This document shows positions 17,102-27,183 of a DNA stretch of 64,000 nucleotides, piece after piece (the first letter of the stretch is position 1; every line of letters starts with the position of its first letter). A model generated the notes under the pieces. That model was not told the origin of the DNA. It searched no databases and worked only from the letters and a program-made list of their open reading frames with translations. The stretch spans positions 1-64,000 of the forward strand of contig NZ_PYVW01000018.1 of the NCBI RefSeq assembly GCF_003056355.1, in the 5' to 3' direction. A program made the translations under genes and the position numbers. The stretch comes from Devosia naphthalenivorans. GTDB lineage: Bacteria > Pseudomonadota > Alphaproteobacteria > Rhizobiales > Devosiaceae.

Positions 17102-17968
17102 ATGCTGTTCAAATCCGCCGATGAGTTCGTCAAGTCGCCGCGCCGGGCGGTTACCGTGTTCGGCATGGCCGGCGTCGGCAAGACGCGGCTGTCCAACATG
17201 CTGCGCGCGTCGAGCTGGTTTCACTATTCCGCCGATTATCGTATCGGCACGCGCTATATGGGCGAGTTCATCGTCGACAACTTCAAGGCCGAGGCCATGA
17301 AGGTGCCGTTCCTGCGCGATTTGTTGCGCTCGGATTCCATCTACATCTCGTCCAACATCACCTTCGACAACCTCGATCCGCTCTCGACCTACCTTGGCAC
17401 GCCCGGCAACCCCGACAAGGGCGGCCTGCCCTTGGCCGAGTACCAGCGCCGGCAGGAGCAGCATCGCATCGCCGAGATCGCTGCGCTGCAGGACGTTCCC
17501 TATTTCGTGGAGCGGGCCAAGGCGCTCTACGGCTATGATGATTTCATTGCCGATACGGGTGGCTCGCTGATCGAGGTGATCGATCCGGCCGACGCCGAAG
17601 ATCCCGTGGTCAAGACCTTGGCGGCATCGACAGCCCTGCTCTATATCCGCGGCACCGGCAAGGACGCGTCCGAACTGGTCCGGCGCTTCAAGCAGAGCCC
17701 CAAGCCGATGTACTACCGGCCGCATTTCCTCGTCGAAAAGTGGGCCGAGTACAAGCTCATCAACGGCATCGTCGAGGATTGCGACGTCGATCCGGCTGGC
17801 TTCGGCGCTTGGGGGTTCGAGGCGCTGCTGCACGATCGTCTGCCCCGCTACCAGGCACTGGCCGACAATTTCGGCTATGTAGTGGAAGCATCGGATCTGG
17901 CGCTGGTGCGCGATGGCGATGAATTCGTCGACCTGATGGCCGCCGCTATCGAAAAGCGAATGCGATAG
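17102..17968 (+). CDS. Uncharacterised P-loop ATPase
   Basis: A 288-residue protein with one Walker A motif, GMAGVGKT, about 20 residues from the start, and no other recognised domain. The remainder looks like a P-loop NTPase fold (hydrophobic strand ALLYIRGTG) without transmembrane segments. Homologues are believed to be present in other Hyphomicrobiales but without a defined role. ATG 17102 puts the P-loop at the usual distance, but it has a weak ribosome site; ATG 16988 or an earlier codon is possible. It lies between flgE (divergent) and metA (same strand, 68 bases away); no functional link is claimed. Confidence 0.7.
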   Translation: MLFKSADEFVKSPRRAVTVFGMAGVGKTRLSNMLRASSWFHYSADYRIGTRYMGEFIVDNFKAEAMKVPFLRDLLRSDSIYISSNITFDNLDPLSTYLGTPGNPDKGGLPLAEYQRRQEQHRIAEIAALQDVPYFVERAKALYGYDDFIADTGGSLIEVIDPADAEDPVVKTLAASTALLYIRGTGKDASELVRRFKQSPKPMYYRPHFLVEKWAEYKLINGIVEDCDVDPAGFGAWGFEALLHDRLPRYQALADNFGYVVEASDLALVRDGDEFVDLMAAAIEKRMR

Positions 17969-18036
17969 CGCGCCTCCCTCCGGAGACGCGCACCGCCTGA
18001 CACCGCTTTTCGATTTCACTCTACCAAGAGGCTCCA

Positions 18037-18957
18037 ATGCCTATTCGCATTCCCGACAATCTCCCCGCCCGCAAGACGCTTGAGGAAGAGGGCGTCTATG
18101 TCATGGATTCCGCCCGCGCGGCCCGGCAGGATATTCGCCCGCTCGAAATCGGCCTGCTCAACCTGATGCCCAACAAGGAGCGCACCGAGACCCAGTTCAC
18201 ACGCCTCATCGGTTCGACGCCGCTGCAGGTGGAACTGACGCTGGTGCGGGTGACCGACCACATCGCCAAGAACACGCCGGAGGATTACCTCAAGACGTTC
18301 TACAAGACTTGGGAAGAGGTGCGGAACAAGAGGTTCGACGGCTTCATCGTGACGGGCGCGCCGGTTGCCAACATCCCGTTCGAGGACGTTCGCTATTGGC
18401 CGGAAATGCTCGAGATCATGGATTGGACGCAGACCAATGTGCACCACACCATGTTCATCTGCTGGGGCGCGCAGGCAGCGCTGCACCATTTCCACGGCGC
18501 GCAGCGTTACCGCATGCCGAACAAGGCCTTCGGCGTGTTCCGCCACAAGGTGACGGCACCAAAATCGCCATTCCTGCGCGGGTTTTCGGACAGCCCGATG
18601 ATCCCGGTGTCGCGCTACAACGACATCGACCGCACCACTCTGTCGCCTGACCTGGAGGTGATGATCGACAATCCCGAAATCGGGGTCTGCATGCTGGGTG
18701 ACGAAAAGCACCGGGCGGTGCATTTCCTCAATCATCTGGAATACGACAATCGCTCGCTCGCGGACGAGTACGAGCGTGACGTGAACGCAGGACTGGATAC
18801 CCCCCTGCCGGCCAATCTGTTCCCCAATGGCGACACCTCGGCCGAACCGGAAAACCGCTGGCGCAGCCATGCCCATCTGCTGTTCCAGAACTGGATCAAC
18901 GAGATCTATCAGACCACGCCCTATGATCTGAACAAGATCGGAACGAACGAGGGCTGA
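18037..18957 (+). CDS. metA: Homoserine O-acyltransferase MetA
   Basis: The first committed enzyme of methionine synthesis, acylating homoserine. The 306-residue product has the catalytic cysteine at position 142 (FICWGAQAAL), the usual LLNLMPNK motif near residue 43, and the HFLNHLEYD region toward the end. The position that separates succinyl-CoA users (Gly111 in E. coli) from acetyl-CoA users (Glu111) is Ala here (APVANIPF), so acyl donor cannot be predicted safely. No SAM riboswitch is recognised in the 68-base gap upstream. Confidence 0.93.
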   Translation: MPIRIPDNLPARKTLEEEGVYVMDSARAARQDIRPLEIGLLNLMPNKERTETQFTRLIGSTPLQVELTLVRVTDHIAKNTPEDYLKTFYKTWEEVRNKRFDGFIVTGAPVANIPFEDVRYWPEMLEIMDWTQTNVHHTMFICWGAQAALHHFHGAQRYRMPNKAFGVFRHKVTAPKSPFLRGFSDSPMIPVSRYNDIDRTTLSPDLEVMIDNPEIGVCMLGDEKHRAVHFLNHLEYDNRSLADEYERDVNAGLDTPLPANLFPNGDTSAEPENRWRSHAHLLFQNWINEIYQTTPYDLNKIGTNEG

Positions 18958-19039
18958 CAGTCGCAGCGGCCGGATGGAGGCGACTTCATTCGGCCGCGCT
19001 TGAAAGCACCGCATAATCGCTTAAGTTTGCGGTCCTGAG

Positions 19040-20503
19040 TTGAGAGAACCGCGCGTGCCCCAGCCCCCTACGACGATCGTGGACGAACTGGGCATTGCCC
19101 TGGCCAATCTGGCCGACAACACAACAGGCGCCTTCACGCCGACGCTGCGGTTGGGCGTTACCGGGCTCAGCCGCGCCGGCAAGACCATCTTCATCACGGC
19201 GCTGGTGCATAATCTGCTGACCGGGGGCCGTCTGCCCGGGTTCACGCCGCTGGCGGAAGGGCGGTTCATTGGGGCACGGCTCGCGGAATATCCCGACGCC
19301 ACAATCCCGCGCTTTGCCTATGAGCAGCATCTGGAGGTGCTGACGAGCAAGGTGCCGGTGTGGCCGGAAGGAACGCGGCGCATTTCGCAATTGCGGCTGG
19401 TGCTGAAGTATCAGTCCAAGAACTGGTACTCGGGCTTTCGCGGGCCCTCGACGTTGAACCTCGATATCGTCGACTACCCCGGCGAATGGCTGCTCGACCT
19501 GCCCTTGCTGGGGCTGAGCTTTGCCGAATGGAGCGCCGAGGCGCTGGAGCGGGCGCGGCAGCCGGGCCATGGCAAGGAGGCCGGGCCGTTTCTCGATCTG
19601 CTCGACAGCATCGATCCATCCAAGGAGGCGAACGACCCGGACGCGGAGAGGCTGGCCGCGGCCTTTACCGAATATCTGCGGCGCAGCCGGGAGCATGGCG
19701 CGCTCTCGACCTTGCCGCCGGGGCGGTTCCTGTTGCCGGGCGATTTGGAGGGCTCGCCAGCCCTCACATTCGCGCCCCTGCCCCTGATTACAGCGAAGCG
19801 CAATGGCACGCTCTATGCTATGCTGGAGCACCGCTACGAGGCCTACAAGGATCGTGTGGTTCGCCCGTTCTTCCGCGATCACTTCGCGCGGCTCGATCGG
19901 CAGATCGTGCTGGTGGATACGCTGCGCGCGCTCAATGCCGGCCCCGCTGCCGTCGCTGATCTTGAAACCGCACTGAGCGCCGTGCTGGCCTGCTTCCGGC
20001 AGGGTGAAAGCAATCTGCTGCTGCGGCCGTTCACGCGCAAGATCGACCGGATTCTCTTCGCCGCGACCAAGGCGGACCATGTGCATCACACCAGCCACGA
20101 CCGGCTGGAGGCGATCCTCAACCGGCTGGTTGCCAATGCCAGCAAGCGCGCCCGGTTCGCCGGGGCAGAGACCAAGTCGATTGCGCTCGCCGGCATCAGG
20201 GCGACCCGCGAGGGCACGATCAACGAGGGCGGCGAGGTGCTGCCCACCATCATCGGCACCCCCATCGAGGGCGAAGTGCTGGACGGCACGCGCTATGACG
20301 GCAAGACCGAAATCGCGTTATTCCCCGGTGACTTGCCGGAACGGCCGGATTCATTGTTCGAAGACGGCACGCCTGTCGCGCTCAACTTCCTGCGCTTTGC
20401 GCCGCCGCAAAAGCTGGAGCGCAATGTGGAGGGCGACGTCGTGCTGCCCCATATCCGGTTTGATCGTGCGCTCGACTATCTGGTGGGAGATTGGCTGAAA
20501 TGA
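19040..20503 (+). CDS. ycjX: YcjX-family GTP/ATP-binding stress protein
   Basis: A 487-residue P-loop protein of the YcjX family (Walker A GLSRAGKT near residue 42, DYPGEW in the switch region, TKADH as NKxD-like motif). The role in the cell is poorly known; in enterobacteria it is part of the phage-shock/envelope stress regulon. No ATG fits, so the start is TTG 19040 or GTG 19055. The stop overlaps the next start (ATGA), coupling it to the YcjF-like membrane protein as in other proteobacteria. Confidence 0.87.
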   Translation: MREPRVPQPPTTIVDELGIALANLADNTTGAFTPTLRLGVTGLSRAGKTIFITALVHNLLTGGRLPGFTPLAEGRFIGARLAEYPDATIPRFAYEQHLEVLTSKVPVWPEGTRRISQLRLVLKYQSKNWYSGFRGPSTLNLDIVDYPGEWLLDLPLLGLSFAEWSAEALERARQPGHGKEAGPFLDLLDSIDPSKEANDPDAERLAAAFTEYLRRSREHGALSTLPPGRFLLPGDLEGSPALTFAPLPLITAKRNGTLYAMLEHRYEAYKDRVVRPFFRDHFARLDRQIVLVDTLRALNAGPAAVADLETALSAVLACFRQGESNLLLRPFTRKIDRILFAATKADHVHHTSHDRLEAILNRLVANASKRARFAGAETKSIALAGIRATREGTINEGGEVLPTIIGTPIEGEVLDGTRYDGKTEIALFPGDLPERPDSLFEDGTPVALNFLRFAPPQKLERNVEGDVVLPHIRFDRALDYLVGDWLK

Positions 20504-21513
20504 AACGCCCCGTCGCGCACCCGATAGACAGCAGCGAAAACTCCACCGCGATCCGCACGCCGCGTGCTTATGCGCCGGGCAGCGTCGCCGTCACCGAGCC
20601 GGTGTTTGATCCCGATATACCGGAGAGCCTCGTCGCCCCGCCACCGCGCCGCCTGGGCTGGATTGGCAAGCTCGCCTGGACTGCTGGCGGCATACTGGTT
20701 TCCGCCGGACTGGGCCTCGCCGCAGACCGGCTGATCCGCGACTTGTTTGAAGCCAATCCCTGGCTGGGTTGGCTGGGCCTTGTCGTGCTCGGCATGTTTC
20801 TGCTCGCCATCGTGGTGCTTGGCACGCGCGAAGCCTTCGCCTTGCGGCGGCTGAAAGTTCTGGATGCACTAAGGGCCGACGCAGCCCTCGCCACTGCCGA
20901 GAATGACCAGCACCGGGCAAAGTCAGTTGTCGACACCCTCACCGGCGTTTATGCGGCCCGGCCCGACCTGGCGCGTGCCCGCCAATCGGTCACGGATAAC
21001 CTGCCGCATCTGTTCGATGGCCATGAGATCGTTGCTTTAGCCGAGCGCAATCTGATGAGCCCGCTGGACGCCCGCGCCAAGGTGCTCACCGCAGCTTCTG
21101 CCCGCCGCGTGGCACTTGTCACCGCCGTCTCCCCGCGGGCCCTCGTCGATGTCGCCTTCGTCATCTACGAAAGCATTCGACTTACCGGGTCCATCGCAGC
21201 GCTCTACGGCGCCCGCCCCGGCTTTTTCGGGTTCTGGCGCCTCGCCGGGTCGGTGCTTGCACACCTGGCGGTTACGGGCGGATTGGTCCTGACCGACGGT
21301 ATCGTCGAACAGCTTGTCGGCCAGGGCATAGCCGCCAAGCTGTCGGCGCGGCTGGGCGAAGGCGTGGTCAATGGCCTGATGACCGTGCGCGTCGGCATTG
21401 CCGCGATGCGCGTCGTCCGCCCCATGCCGTTCGAAACCCAGCCCCAGCCGCTCGTCCGCGACTTCATACCCGAACTCACCAAGCTGGTCGGCGACACGGC
21501 CCGGCAATCCTAG
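20500..21513 (+). CDS. ycjF: YcjF-like inner-membrane protein (DUF697/TIGR01620)
   Basis: A 337-residue membrane protein with two transmembrane helices near residues 52-72 (IGKLAWTAGGILVSAGLGLA) and 85-108 (WLGLVVLGMFLLAIVVLG) and a C-terminal DUF697-type domain (LVTAVSPRALVDVAFV). It is the usual partner of YcjX and overlaps it by four bases. The N-terminal 50 residues are polar and probably cytoplasmic. It converges on the HxlR gene with only seven bases between them. Confidence 0.85.
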   Translation: MKRPVAHPIDSSENSTAIRTPRAYAPGSVAVTEPVFDPDIPESLVAPPPRRLGWIGKLAWTAGGILVSAGLGLAADRLIRDLFEANPWLGWLGLVVLGMFLLAIVVLGTREAFALRRLKVLDALRADAALATAENDQHRAKSVVDTLTGVYAARPDLARARQSVTDNLPHLFDGHEIVALAERNLMSPLDARAKVLTAASARRVALVTAVSPRALVDVAFVIYESIRLTGSIAALYGARPGFFGFWRLAGSVLAHLAVTGGLVLTDGIVEQLVGQGIAAKLSARLGEGVVNGLMTVRVGIAAMRVVRPMPFETQPQPLVRDFIPELTKLVGDTARQS

Positions 21514-21520
21514 CTACTCG

Positions 21521-21946
21521 TTATTCCGCGGCCTGCAGCTGTGGAACATAGTGAAGCCCCTTGTACTGTTTCGCCGCCTGCGGGTTTTCAGCCAGATACT
21601 GCCGCCGCGCATCCAGCACCTTGGGGCGATTGTCGATAGCCCACTGCCCCAGCACCTTGAGAGGCCGCTGCAGGTCGCGTCCAAGATCGGTGAGTTCGTA
21701 GTCGACGCGCGGCGGAATGGAGGGCGTCACGGTTCGCGTGATGAAGCCGTCCATTTCCAGCTCGCGCAAGGTCGAGGTCAACACCTTCTGGCTGATCCCG
21801 CCCACCATGCGCTTGAGTTCGGAAAACCGCATCGGACCGTCGCTGAGCGTATTGATGATCAACACCGTCCACTTACCGCCGATCTGGTGCAGGATCTCCC
21901 CCACCGGCCGGCAATCATGGTCCATGGGATGAATAGACGGTTTCAT
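21521..21946 (-). CDS. HxlR-family transcriptional regulator
   Basis: A 141-residue winged-helix regulator. CRPVGEILHQIGGKWT is the family N-terminal block, with the single cysteine (HDCRP) that in several HxlR proteins senses quinones, aldehydes or oxidants. The recognition helix is in GGISQKVLTSTLRELE. It is divergent from an NAD(P)H-dependent FMN reductase with 94 bases between starts, so it most likely represses that gene and itself. ATG 21946 is preferred over an upstream in-frame codon at 21994. Confidence 0.9.
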   Translation of the reverse strand: MKPSIHPMDHDCRPVGEILHQIGGKWTVLIINTLSDGPMRFSELKRMVGGISQKVLTSTLRELEMDGFITRTVTPSIPPRVDYELTDLGRDLQRPLKVLGQWAIDNRPKVLDARRQYLAENPQAAKQYKGLHYVPQLQAAE

Positions 21947-22040
21947 TTTAGTGCCTCTCGTATGGACAAAGTGCCGCCTTGCGACACCGAACAAGGTTCT
22001 TCATATAGCGTCAGTTACCAACATATACCATGGAACTGAG

Positions 22041-22616
22041 ATGAAAAATATCGCCGTTATGGTGGGAAGCCAAAGCCCTACTTCGGTTAACCGGAAGCTC
22101 GCCAGAACGCTGGAAAAGCTAGCCCAAGGCAAGTTGCGGTTCCACTATCTGGATATCGCCAGCCTTCCCCACTACGACAACGATCTGTGGTCCAACCCGC
22201 CGCAGTCGGTCACCACTCTCAAGCATACGGTTGAAGCTGCCGACGGCGTGCTGATCGCCATGCCGGAATACAATCGCTCGTTCCCCGGCGTGATCAAGAA
22301 CGCGCTCGATTGGGCATCGCGTCCCTTTGGCCAGAGTTCGTGGATGGACAAGCCGGCCGCACTGATCGGCGCGACACCGGGCACAACCGGAACAGCGGCA
22401 GGCCAGGGGCATCTGCGCTCAGTGCTGCCCGTCTATGGCTTTGTCGTGATGGGTCAGCCCGAAGTGTATTTCAACATGCGCCCAGGGCTGATTACCGACG
22501 AACTGGAGATTACGGACGAGACCACGGCCGCCTTCCTCAATGGCTGGGTAGACAGGTTTAGCGCCTGGGTCGAGCGGCATGGCACGGTGGCGGAAACCGC
22601 CATCGCAGCCGAGTAA
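22041..22616 (+). CDS. NADPH-dependent FMN reductase (chromate/quinone reductase type)
   Basis: A 191-residue flavodoxin-like reductase. The FMN phosphate loop is GSQSPTSVNRKLA near the start, and the MPEYNRSFPGVIKNALDW block is diagnostic of the NADPH:FMN reductase family that reduces quinones, azo dyes or chromate. It lies divergent to an HxlR regulator, the usual layout for electrophile-inducible reductases. ATG 22041 has GGAACTGAG before it. The start is clear; an upstream frame extension lacks coding character. Confidence 0.9.
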   Translation: MKNIAVMVGSQSPTSVNRKLARTLEKLAQGKLRFHYLDIASLPHYDNDLWSNPPQSVTTLKHTVEAADGVLIAMPEYNRSFPGVIKNALDWASRPFGQSSWMDKPAALIGATPGTTGTAAGQGHLRSVLPVYGFVVMGQPEVYFNMRPGLITDELEITDETTAAFLNGWVDRFSAWVERHGTVAETAIAAE

Positions 22617-22620
22617 GCCG

Positions 22621-22941
22621 CTATTCCTTGGCGGCGCTGGCCGCCAGGGTCACCTTGAGGCCATCGAGCGCATCGCTCATCAGTATCTGGCAGGACAAGC
22701 GCGAATTGGAGCGGACATCGCCGACGCTGTCGAGCATGTCCTCCTCCTCGTCGCTGGGGGCGCCCACAGCATCCATCCAGGCAGCATCGACATAAACATG
22801 GCAGGTGGCGCAACTAAGCGCGCCGCCGCACTCTGCCTTGATATTGAGACCCCAGTCGCGGATGACTTCCATCACGCGCCAGCCCTCAAGCCCTTCAAGC
22901 TCGTGGTTTTCGCCGGCCTGATCGGTGACGTGGATAATCAT
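22621..22941 (-). CDS. [2Fe-2S] ferredoxin, adrenodoxin type
   Basis: A 106-residue plant/vertebrate-type ferredoxin. The cluster ligands are visible as CGGALSCATC plus a later cysteine in RLSCQI. AGGCAGGG lies upstream of ATG 22941; a GTG two codons earlier is less likely. A close paralogue sits at 29210-29530 on the other side of the sulfite-reduction operon, and a ferredoxin-NADP reductase is 152 bases upstream, so it may carry electrons to sulfite reductase, although a P450 or Rieske partner elsewhere is possible. Confidence 0.9.
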   Translation of the reverse strand: MIIHVTDQAGENHELEGLEGWRVMEVIRDWGLNIKAECGGALSCATCHVYVDAAWMDAVGAPSDEEEDMLDSVGDVRSNSRLSCQILMSDALDGLKVTLAASAAKE

Positions 22942-22966
22942 GGGCACCCTGCCTCATTGGTACCAC

Positions 22967-23038
22967 CGCGTCATTCCCGCGAAAGCGGGAATCTCCCTTG
23001 CAGCGGTAAGTTGGATTCCCGCTTCGCGGGAATGACGC
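22967..23038. repeat. Inverted pair of family A palindromic repeats
   Basis: Two copies in opposite orientation (CATTCCCGCGAAAGCGGGAA and TTCCCGCTTCGCGGGAATGACG) are separated by about 20 bases, between the ferredoxin and ferredoxin reductase genes. Confidence 0.75.
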
Positions 23039-23092
23039 CGTGTTTTATGGACGCCAACGCTCGCCCGCAAGGGGCGAAGTTACGGCAATCGG

Positions 23093-24118
<1,026 letters not shown>

Positions 24119-24164
24119 CTATGATCTCGAAGTCCGTTCCGACCGGGGTTTGCTTCGCCCCGGT

Positions 24165-24229
24165 GTCATTCCCGCGGCAGCGGGAATTCTGTTTCAGCAA
24201 ACGAGGGTACCCGCTTTCGCGGGAATGCC
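24165..24229. repeat. Inverted pair of family A palindromic repeats
   Basis: CATTCCCGCGGCAGCGGGAA and ACCCGCTTTCGCGGGAATG face each other about 20 bases apart between the reductase and APS reductase genes. Confidence 0.65.
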
Positions 24230-24263
24230 CTGTGGTTAAGTTGATAAACGTGATCCGCTTACC

Positions 24264-25538
24264 CTAGGAAGCGCGCCGAAGGAAGGGGCGTGTGCCAACT
24301 GGAACTTCCGTGGCGCCCACCGGCTGGTAGAACAGGGCCACTTCGGGCAACCGATCTTCGATCAGCGCTTCCCGCGTCGGCTCATGCGTCACGACGAACG
24401 CATTGATGCCGCAGCGCCGCATCAGCGGAATCTGATCCTGCAGAACGTCACCGATGGCTCTGATCTCGTTAGCATAATGATAACGTTGAGTTAGCAAACG
24501 AGCACTCGAATAGCCGCGGCCGTCGCTGAAGGCCGGGAACTTGATGGCGACCGATGCAAAGCGGCCGAGATCGGCCTCGACATCCTCGATGCGCTCGCCC
24601 GGAGAAACAAGCAGCCCAAGCGGATGCGGGTTGGCCAGGAACGCCTCGCGATTGGCGAGAAACACGCTGAGCGGCACATGCGTATAGCTGGCCGTCGCCG
24701 GATCGCTCGTCTCGCTCCAGTCATGGAACGGGTCCGCGATAAAGGCTCCGTCCTTCCAGAGTGTGTGCTTGGCTGCCGCTGTCACGGGCTTGGCGATCGC
24801 CCCGTTGAAATCGAAATGAATGCCGCATTCCTTCTTGTTGAGGCCGCGCCAGCGCCCAGCCCGCGGGTCCTCGCCCTCGGCAACCACCGAAGTGCAGGGC
24901 GCGCAGCCGATCGACTTGTAACCCTTGGCAAACAACGGGTGCTCTGGCAAGCCGTGCTCGATCTTGTATTTGTTGACGTCCGCGTCACTGAAATAGGCCA
25001 GTGGGTTGACCTTGATACGATCATCGCTGGTCAATTCGAAATGCGGCAGCACGCCGCGCTCCACGGTCTGGAAGCGCTTCCGGCCCGTGACCCAGCCGCC
25101 ATACTGCTCGGTGATCGGCTCAAGCGGCTCGGTCTTGCGGATATGGCAGCAACTGTCCGGGTCGGTTTCCCATAGCGTGCCGGCGGGATCGAAACGCTGC
25201 ACATCCGCTTGGTCGGGATGAATGGCGTGGATGTTGATGAGGCCCAGATGCTTTTTCAGCGTCTCGACATAGGCCAGCGTCTCGGCGAAATGCTTGCCGG
25301 TTTCGAGGAAATAAACCGGCATGGACGGATCGACCTGCGCGACCAGATGCAACAGCACGGCCGAGTCGGCACCGAAGGACGACACGATCGCCAGATCGCC
25401 GGGCAGCACATCGCTGGTGGCATAGCGCAGCACACCCACGGCATCCATCTCGTCGAACATGCCATTGAGCGCCAGGATACCCAGCGCGCGCAGCTTGTCA
25501 TGCGCCGGCTGCACGGTCACGAGTTTAGGCATTCCCAT
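24264..25538 (-). CDS. cysH: APS reductase fused to DUF934
   Basis: A 424-residue two-domain protein. Residues 1-258 are a CysH-type reductase: SSFGADSAVLLHL is the nucleotide loop, CC at 130-131 with CAPC at 212-215 supply [4Fe-4S] ligands, and ECGIH carries catalytic Cys238. Four cluster cysteines indicate use of adenylylsulfate rather than PAPS. Residues 259-424 match DUF934 (FPAFSDGRGYSSARLL, RCGINAFV), which is a separate gene beside cysI in many proteobacteria. The two are in one frame without interruption. ATG 25538 has AGGAGG six bases upstream and overlaps the end of cysI by 14 bases. Confidence 0.92.
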   Translation of the reverse strand: MGMPKLVTVQPAHDKLRALGILALNGMFDEMDAVGVLRYATSDVLPGDLAIVSSFGADSAVLLHLVAQVDPSMPVYFLETGKHFAETLAYVETLKKHLGLINIHAIHPDQADVQRFDPAGTLWETDPDSCCHIRKTEPLEPITEQYGGWVTGRKRFQTVERGVLPHFELTSDDRIKVNPLAYFSDADVNKYKIEHGLPEHPLFAKGYKSIGCAPCTSVVAEGEDPRAGRWRGLNKKECGIHFDFNGAIAKPVTAAAKHTLWKDGAFIADPFHDWSETSDPATASYTHVPLSVFLANREAFLANPHPLGLLVSPGERIEDVEADLGRFASVAIKFPAFSDGRGYSSARLLTQRYHYANEIRAIGDVLQDQIPLMRRCGINAFVVTHEPTREALIEDRLPEVALFYQPVGATEVPVGTRPFLRRAS

Positions 25539-27183
25539 AAAGGGCCTCCTTGAAGGGCGCTTCGCCCAGGCGGCGATAGGCCTGGATGAAGGTTTCGTCG
25601 GCGCTCTCGCGCTTGGCGATATAGGTATCGACCAGCGTCTCGATGGCGCCGGGCACGTTTTCGGCTTCGAAGCCGGGGCCGATGATCTTGCCCACCGATG
25701 CCTGTTCGGTGGCGTCACCACCAAGCGTGATCTGATAGAGCTCGCCACCCTTCTTCTCGACGCCCAGAATGCCGATATGGCCTACATGGTGGTGGCCGCA
25801 GGCATTGATGCAACCCGAAATCTTGATTTTGAGATCGCCGATTTCTGCCTGCCGCTTGGGCTCGGCGAAAGTGCGGGAGATCTCCTGCGCGATGGGGATC
25901 GAGCGGGCATTGGCCAGGGCGCAGAAGTCGAGGCCCGGGCAGCAGATCATGTCGGTGATCAGCCCCGTATTGCCCTCGGCGAGCCCTGAACCTACCAGCG
26001 CGTCATAGACGGCACGCAGATCGGCGACCGCCACATGCGGCAGCACCAGGTTCTGCTCGTGGGTGACACGCAGTTCGTCGAAGGAATAGCGCTCCGCCAG
26101 ATCGGCAACCACGTCCATCTGCGTGTCGGTTGCGTCACCTGGTGCTCCGCCGACCGGCTTGAGCGAAATGGTCACGGACGCGTAGCCGGGTTCACGGTGC
26201 GAATTGATGTTGTTGTCGAGCCAGCGGCCATAGGCCGGATCGATGATGGATTCGTACGCCACGTCGATCCTGGTCGCCGGTTGCGCCTTGAACTGCGGCG
26301 GCGCGAAATAGGTGGTGATCCGGTCCACTTCCTCGGCGGGCAGCGTCAGCACGCCACCGCGCACTTCGGCGAACTCGGCCTCGACCTGCCCCTTGATGGT
26401 TTCCAGGCCCTCCTCGTGCACCAGGATCTTGATGCGCGCCTTGAACTTGTTGTCCCGCCGGCCATAGCGGTTGTACACGCGCATGATGGACTCGAGATAC
26501 GCCAGCAGGTGCTCATTGGGCACGAAACTGTTGATCATCTTGCCGATCATCGGCGTGCGGCCGAGACCACCGCCCACCCACACTTCCCAGCCGATATCGC
26601 CCGCGGCGTTTGTCGCCGCCTGCAGGCCGATATCGTGGAAGCGGATAGCGGCGCGGTCGTTGGGCGAGCCGCTCATCGCAATCTTGAACTTGCGGGGCAG
26701 ATAGCTGAACTCGGGATGCAGGCTCGACCATTGCCGGATGATCTCGGCCACCGGCCGGGGGTCGATGATCTCGTCAGCGGCCGCCCCCGCAAACTGGTCG
26801 GTCGTCGTATTGCGAATGCAATTGCCCGAGGTCTGGATCGAGTGCATTTCCACCGACCCGAGTTCGCGCAGAATTGCGGGCACGTCTTTGAGCTTGGGCC
26901 AGTTGAACTGGATATTCTGGCGCGTCGTGAAGTGGCCGTAGCCCCTATCATAAGTGCGCGCTATGTGCGCCAGCTTGCGCATCTGCCGGGAGGACAATGT
27001 GCCGTAAGGCACTGCAATCCTGAGCATATAGGCATGCAGCTGCAGGTAGAGCCCGTTCATCAGCCGGAGCGGGCGGAACTGGTCTTCGCTCAGTTCACCC
27101 GAAATGCGGCGGTTGATCTGGTCGGTAAACTGCGCGGTGCGGCCCGATACGAAGGCCGCGTCGAATTCGTCATATCGATACAT
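25525..27183 (-). CDS. cysI: Sulfite reductase hemoprotein (ferredoxin-type CysI)
   Basis: A 552-residue siroheme/[4Fe-4S] enzyme reducing sulfite to sulfide. The cluster-siroheme ligands lie in CCPGLDFCALANA and GCINACGHHHVG; upstream are the ferredoxin-type repeats with TTRQNIQFNW and NCIRNTTTDQFAG. Family members are annotated as nitrite or sulfite reductase, but the operon (siroheme synthase, DUF2849, APS reductase) points to sulfite. It overlaps DUF2849 by 14 bases at the start and the APS reductase by 14 at the end, so all are translationally coupled. Confidence 0.92.
   Translation of the reverse strand: MYRYDEFDAAFVSGRTAQFTDQINRRISGELSEDQFRPLRLMNGLYLQLHAYMLRIAVPYGTLSSRQMRKLAHIARTYDRGYGHFTTRQNIQFNWPKLKDVPAILRELGSVEMHSIQTSGNCIRNTTTDQFAGAAADEIIDPRPVAEIIRQWSSLHPEFSYLPRKFKIAMSGSPNDRAAIRFHDIGLQAATNAAGDIGWEVWVGGGLGRTPMIGKMINSFVPNEHLLAYLESIMRVYNRYGRRDNKFKARIKILVHEEGLETIKGQVEAEFAEVRGGVLTLPAEEVDRITTYFAPPQFKAQPATRIDVAYESIIDPAYGRWLDNNINSHREPGYASVTISLKPVGGAPGDATDTQMDVVADLAERYSFDELRVTHEQNLVLPHVAVADLRAVYDALVGSGLAEGNTGLITDMICCPGLDFCALANARSIPIAQEISRTFAEPKRQAEIGDLKIKISGCINACGHHHVGHIGILGVEKKGGELYQITLGGDATEQASVGKIIGPGFEAENVPGAIETLVDTYIAKRESADETFIQAYRRLGEAPFKEALYGNA

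Noticed and set aside
17969..18036. SAM riboswitch upstream of metA
   Set aside because: The 68-base gap does not show the SAM-II pseudoknot pattern or any conserved riboswitch core I can recognise.
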